Notes under the pieces: generated by a model
Seen by the model: only the letters and a program-made list of their open reading frames with translations
What the model was told of the DNA's origin: nothing
Databases searched by the model: none
Shown: in pieces, positions 31,844 to 34,790 of the stretch
How positions within the stretch are numbered: the stretch's first letter is position 1
Layout: each line of letters begins with the position of its first letter
From: Pseudomonas sp. KK4
GTDB taxonomy: Bacteria > Pseudomonadota > Gammaproteobacteria > Pseudomonadales > Pseudomonadaceae
Direction: 5' to 3'
Assembly: GCF_001984065.1 (NCBI RefSeq)
Contig: NZ_LYVP01000055.1
Span: forward strand, 1 to 34,790
Length of the DNA stretch: 34,790 nt
Translations under genes and position numbers: made by a program

Positions 31844-32770
31844 TCAGTCGAAGAACGGCTCGACCAACTCCCGACTGCCGACGAAGAAACTGTCCGCGAC
31901 CAGGCGCAACGGTTGCAGGTCCAGGTCACTGGCTTTGTCGTTGATCAGCTGTTGGAAGTGGCGATAGACCGCGGCGTACTCGCCCTCCTCCGATACGGTC
32001 TGGCGTACACCGTCGATGCTCAACAGCGCACCGCCGTTGTCCAGGCGCAGGACGCCTTCGGTGCAGCGGATTTCGATGCTCCACAACTCGTCATGACCAT
32101 GGTCGAAATCGAACTCGGCGCGCACGTCGAGTTGGCGTGCATCGGACATTTTGATCGAAGCGGCAATCGGCGACTGGCAGTTGCTCGGCACGCGCAATTG
32201 CGCAGATTCGACGAACAGCGGCAGCGCCAGCAGATGGGTGACGATGGACAGGGCGTTGATGCCCGGATCGAACACGCCCAGGCCACCGGGTTGCCAGATC
32301 CACGCCTGGCCGGGGTGCCATTTGCGCACGTCTTCCTTCCAGTCGATCTGCACGCTTTGCAGGGTGCGGCTGGCCAGCCAGTCGCGAGCGGCTTCGATGC
32401 CGGGGGCGTAGCGCGAATGCCAGGCGAACAGGCCGCTGACGCCCTGCTCTTTTGTTTGTTCCACCAGTGCCAGCGCTTCACCCAGGGTGGCGCAGGGTGG
32501 TTTTTCCACCAGCACATGCTTGCCGGCGGCCAGCGCCTGTTGAACCAGGGCGAAGCGCCCTTGGGGCGGTGTGCAGAAGGCGATGGCATCGACCTGCGGG
32601 CCGTTTTCCAGCAGCTCGCTCAGGGACTTGAAGTTTTCCACGCCGGCGCAGGGCTGGCCTTGGGTTGCCACAGCCACCAACTGGAACGCAGGGTTGGCGC
32701 TGATCGCGGGAACGTGCTGATCCTGGGCAATCTTGCCGTAACCCACCAGACCGAGACGGATCGGTTGCAT
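31844..32770 (-). CDS. gal: D-galactose 1-dehydrogenase
   Basis: Gfo/Idh/MocA oxidoreductase of 308 residues. GLVGYGKIAQDQHVPAI (7-23) is the Rossmann start, and 'VLVEKPP' carries the EKP catalytic lysine. I recognise the sequence from memory as P. fluorescens galactose dehydrogenase (e.g. 'IQIDWKEDVRKWHPGQAW'-like core and 'QPLRLVADSFFVGSR' tail). It oxidises D-galactose to galactonolactone with NAD(P). ATG 32770 has AGGAG upstream; the TTG at 32773 is not needed. The neighbouring lactonase-like gene could act on its product. Confidence 0.85.
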   Translation of the reverse strand: MQPIRLGLVGYGKIAQDQHVPAISANPAFQLVAVATQGQPCAGVENFKSLSELLENGPQVDAIAFCTPPQGRFALVQQALAAGKHVLVEKPPCATLGEALALVEQTKEQGVSGLFAWHSRYAPGIEAARDWLASRTLQSVQIDWKEDVRKWHPGQAWIWQPGGLGVFDPGINALSIVTHLLALPLFVESAQLRVPSNCQSPIAASIKMSDARQLDVRAEFDFDHGHDELWSIEIRCTEGVLRLDNGGALLSIDGVRQTVSEEGEYAAVYRHFQQLINDKASDLDLQPLRLVADSFFVGSRELVEPFFD

Positions 32771-32886
32771 CAATGACTCCTGATTGTTTGATTTGTTTTG
32801 AGAAGCGAGCTGGCGAGATTACGTTTGTCCGGTGGGGAAGTCATCTACGACCTTCGGCGCTCAAGTCGCGGCGTGCCCCATGCGCT

Positions 32887-33699
32887 TCATCCTCTCCACT
32901 CTCGCGGGCTGAGCCCGGTCTTGCGGCGAAACGCCCGGGCCAGGGCCGAGGCGCTTTCATAGCCGACTTCTTCGGCGATCAGCGCGATCGGCTTGCCCTC
33001 ACGCAGGCGTTTCTGCGCCAGGCTGATGCGCCAGCTCACCAGATAATCCACCGGGGCCTGACCAACCACACGCTTGAAGTGTTCGGCAAAGCTGGCCCGG
33101 GACATATTGGCCAGGGTCGAGAGTTCGGCCACGCTCCAGGGTTTGCCCGGTTCTTCGTGCATCACGCTCAACGGGCGTGCCAGGCGCGAATCCGCCAGGC
33201 CCGCCATCATGCCCGGCTGTTGATTGCCGGTGCTGAGGATGTGGCGCAGCAACAGGATCACCAACAGTTCGAACAAGCGATCCATCACCGCCTGGCGACC
33301 GCAGGTGCCGTCGAACGCCTCGTTGAACAACCATTGCAGGGTGCTGGCCAGGGTGGGGATTTCGTCGAGTTTGAGCACCAGGTAATCCGGCAGCGCGGTG
33401 GCCAGGGCATTGCCCGAGCCGCCGTCGAAACTCAGGGAGGCGCACACCAGTTGCGCGCCGGAGTCTTCAGTGGCGAACAGACGGTGTCGGTAAGGCCTGG
33501 GGAAAAAAATCAGGGTCGGCTCGCTGAGGTGCAGGTCGGGCTGGTCACCCAGCTTCAGGTCGACCGCGCCGGCTTGCAACAGGTGCACGTGGCCGTACGC
33601 CTGGGTGCCGTCGATGGCAGTGATGCCACAGAAGCTGCCGCTGTGGAAGGTACCGGCGTTGACGCCGAAATGGCTGAGCAAGGTGGACAAACGATCCAT
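32887..33699 (-). CDS. AraC-family regulator with cupin N-domain
   Basis: Protein of 270 residues. The N-terminal cupin domain (MDRLSTLLSHFGVNAGTFHSG, then 'HLLQAGAVDLKLGD') is of the AraC cupin_6 type. The C-terminal double HTH contains 'WSVAELSTLANMSRASFAEHFKRVVG' and 'IALIAEEVGYESASALARAFRRKTGLSPREWR'. The ATG at 33699 has GGAG 7 nt upstream; the frame is open further upstream but reads into the promoter. It is divergent from the AhpD-like gene at 33832, its likely target. Confidence 0.92.
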   Translation of the reverse strand: MDRLSTLLSHFGVNAGTFHSGSFCGITAIDGTQAYGHVHLLQAGAVDLKLGDQPDLHLSEPTLIFFPRPYRHRLFATEDSGAQLVCASLSFDGGSGNALATALPDYLVLKLDEIPTLASTLQWLFNEAFDGTCGRQAVMDRLFELLVILLLRHILSTGNQQPGMMAGLADSRLARPLSVMHEEPGKPWSVAELSTLANMSRASFAEHFKRVVGQAPVDYLVSWRISLAQKRLREGKPIALIAEEVGYESASALARAFRRKTGLSPREWRG

Positions 33700-33724
33700 G
33701 GGGAGGCTCCCGAGAGCAGGTCTG

Positions 33725-33751
33725 GACGATCTGTCGTATATCGTCGACGAT
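33725..33751. promoter_or_regulatory. Half-site cluster in the AraC/AhpD-like divergent promoter
   Basis: GACGAT (33725-33730), ATCGTC (33740-33745) and GACGAT (33746-33751). The last two form the perfect palindrome ATCGTCGACGAT. Location and symmetry suggest a regulator site. Confidence 0.4.
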
Positions 33752-33831
33752 TTGCACCCAATTATCCAGCACCAATCATTAGCATCTACTCCATACCCAG
33801 CGCGTGTCGCGCTGAATACAGGAGAATCATC

Positions 33832-34338
33832 ATGACTCGCATTATCCCGGTTGAACACGCCACCGACGCCACCCGCCCGTTCCTGGAAGGTGTGGAAAAG
33901 AAAATCGGCTTCCTGCCCAACGTATTCCGTGTGCTGGCCCATGCTCCGGCGGTGCTGGCCTCTTACATGCAAAACTCGGCGGCACTGGGCAAGACGTCCC
34001 TGAGCGCTACCGAGAAGGAATCGGTCTTCCTCGCCACGTCCGAGGTTAACGGTTGCGACTATTGCGTGGCGGCGCACACGCTGTTCGCCGGCAAGGCCGG
34101 GCTGTCCAGCCAGGAAATCCGCAGCGCCCGTGAAGGCAAACTCGACGCCTTCGCCTTGCTTGCCCGTCAGATCACCGAAAGCCGTGGCCACTTGACCAGC
34201 GACCAAATCGCCGCTGCCCGCGCTGCCGGGATCAACGATGCAAAAATCGTTGAGGTGGTTGCCCATGTGGCGTCGCAGACGCTGACCAACTACCTGAACA
34301 ACGTTGCCCTGACCGAGATCGACTTTCCAGCTGTTTGA
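33832..34338 (+). CDS. AhpD-like/carboxymuconolactone decarboxylase-family protein
   Basis: Protein of 168 residues with 'EVNGCDYCVAAHT' (71-83): Glu71, Cys75, Cys78 and His82 give the E-x3-C-x2-C-x3-H active site of AhpD-type peroxidase/disulfide enzymes. A thiol peroxidase or disulfide-exchange role is likely; the substrate is not known. CAGGAGAA precedes the ATG. A glutaredoxin gene follows after a BIME, and the divergent AraC gene probably controls it. Confidence 0.9.
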   Translation: MTRIIPVEHATDATRPFLEGVEKKIGFLPNVFRVLAHAPAVLASYMQNSAALGKTSLSATEKESVFLATSEVNGCDYCVAAHTLFAGKAGLSSQEIRSAREGKLDAFALLARQITESRGHLTSDQIAAARAAGINDAKIVEVVAHVASQTLTNYLNNVALTEIDFPAV

Positions 34339-34350
34339 AACATAGCCTCC

Positions 34351-34450
34351 TGTAGGAGCGAGCTCGCTCGCGATGGTGCTCAACGATGACGCGGGCATTC
34401 TGAATAAACGCGGCGTCCTCACGATCATCGCGAGCAAGCTCGCTCCTACA
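34351..34450. repeat. Single BIME
   Basis: TGTAGGAGCGAGCTCGCTCG at 34351 and its mirror ending at 34450 flank a spacer that differs from the 26498-26961 array after CGCGGGC. It lies between the AhpD-like and glutaredoxin genes. Confidence 0.85.
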
Positions 34451-34474
34451 GTTGCCCTCACTTGGAGAATCAAC

Positions 34475-34726
34475 ATGAACACCGTCACCCTCTACACCAC
34501 CGAAACCTGCCCCTACTGCCGCAGCGCCAAATCCCTGCTGGCCGGCAAAGGCATCACGATGCAAGAGATCAACGTCCAGCGCGCGCCGGGCAAGCTCGAA
34601 GAAATGGTCAAACGCAGCGGCCGCCGCACCGTGCCGCAAATCTTCATCGGCGACACCCACATCGGCGGCTTCGACGACCTGGCCAAACTCGACCGCCAGG
34701 GCGGCCTGATGCCACTGCTGGCCTGA
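34475..34726 (+). CDS. grxC: Glutaredoxin (GrxC type)
   Basis: Protein of 83 residues. 'TETCPYCRSAK' holds the CPYC dithiol site (Cys12, Cys15), 'TVPQIFIG' the cis-proline, and 'GGFDDL' the glutathione-binding turn. It reduces protein disulfides and glutathione mixed disulfides. GGAG lies before the ATG. It may support the AhpD-like enzyme upstream. The symbol rests on size and CPYC motif. Confidence 0.88.
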   Translation: MNTVTLYTTETCPYCRSAKSLLAGKGITMQEINVQRAPGKLEEMVKRSGRRTVPQIFIGDTHIGGFDDLAKLDRQGGLMPLLA

Positions 34727-34762
34727 GCCTGCCGTCCACAAAGCTCACGATCAACACAAAAC

Positions 34763-34786
34763 CTGTGGGAGCGGGCTTGCTCGCGA
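34763..34786. repeat. REP element at the window edge
   Basis: CTGTGGGAGCGGGCTTGCTC followed by GCGA; same family as 1-60 and 17119-17178. Probably the first half of a pair cut by the window end. Confidence 0.75.
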
Positions 34787-34790
34787 AAGC

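Noticed and set aside
32773..33831. Long upstream extension of the AhpD-like reading frame
   Set aside because: The frame is open by chance through the AraC gene; the ATG at 33832 has a good ribosome site and begins a family-sized protein.

Overview
The window reads as a chromosomal segment of a Pseudomonas of the fluorescens group. The basis is high GC, two families of GC-rich REP/BIME elements typical of these genomes, a DUF6124-type small protein with its structured leader, and an NAD(P)-dependent sugar dehydrogenase that I recognise as P. fluorescens galactose 1-dehydrogenase (gal). No rRNA, tRNA, CRISPR array or intact transposase was seen. All family names come from reading the sequence; no database search was run.

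Region 1 (1-17178) is an accessory block of small redox and detoxification genes and local regulators. It is bracketed by a 60-bp inverted repeat (1-60 and 17119-17178, 59/60 identical). It holds a probable SDR-SDR-MFS operon, a Tat-exported alpha/beta hydrolase, an NmrA-type reductase, an MECR-like enoyl reductase, two glutathione transferases, an F420-reductase-like NADP protein with two tandem YciI-like proteins, a nucleoside-sugar-epimerase-like protein and a PRISE-type reductase. Five regulators (three TetR, two LysR) are intermixed. Upstream regions share motifs. A 47-bp LysR-type box precedes both the SDR operon and the GST/LysR pair. A 24-bp TetR-type motif occurs at the hydrolase, at the TetR/MECR pair (twice, inverted) and, more weakly, before the second GST. 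This suggests cross-wired local regulons. The right end carries a decayed LysR start and an IS/MITE remnant.

Region 2 (17249-23283) carries a DUF6124 gene with a multi-hairpin leader and a three-gene envelope operon: an OmpA-like lipoprotein, a five-TM protein with a long cytoplasmic tail, and a secreted VWA-like protein. I do not recognise this set as a named system. It is followed by a nuclease-like pseudogene with an in-frame stop and a small two-TM protein.

Region 3 (23758-26961) has a periplasmic DJ-1/PfpI protein, a class V aminotransferase, tspO, and a 4 x 116-bp BIME array with alternating (ABAB) unit subtypes.

Region 4 (26962-34790) is catabolic. A tightly coupled minus-strand operon (LigI-type amidohydrolase, ACS-family MFS transporter, SDR, TIM-barrel isomerase-like protein) faces a divergent LysR regulator. 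Galactose dehydrogenase and an AraC regulator follow, then an AhpD-like protein and a glutaredoxin. Two genes of the operon appear to use TTG starts.
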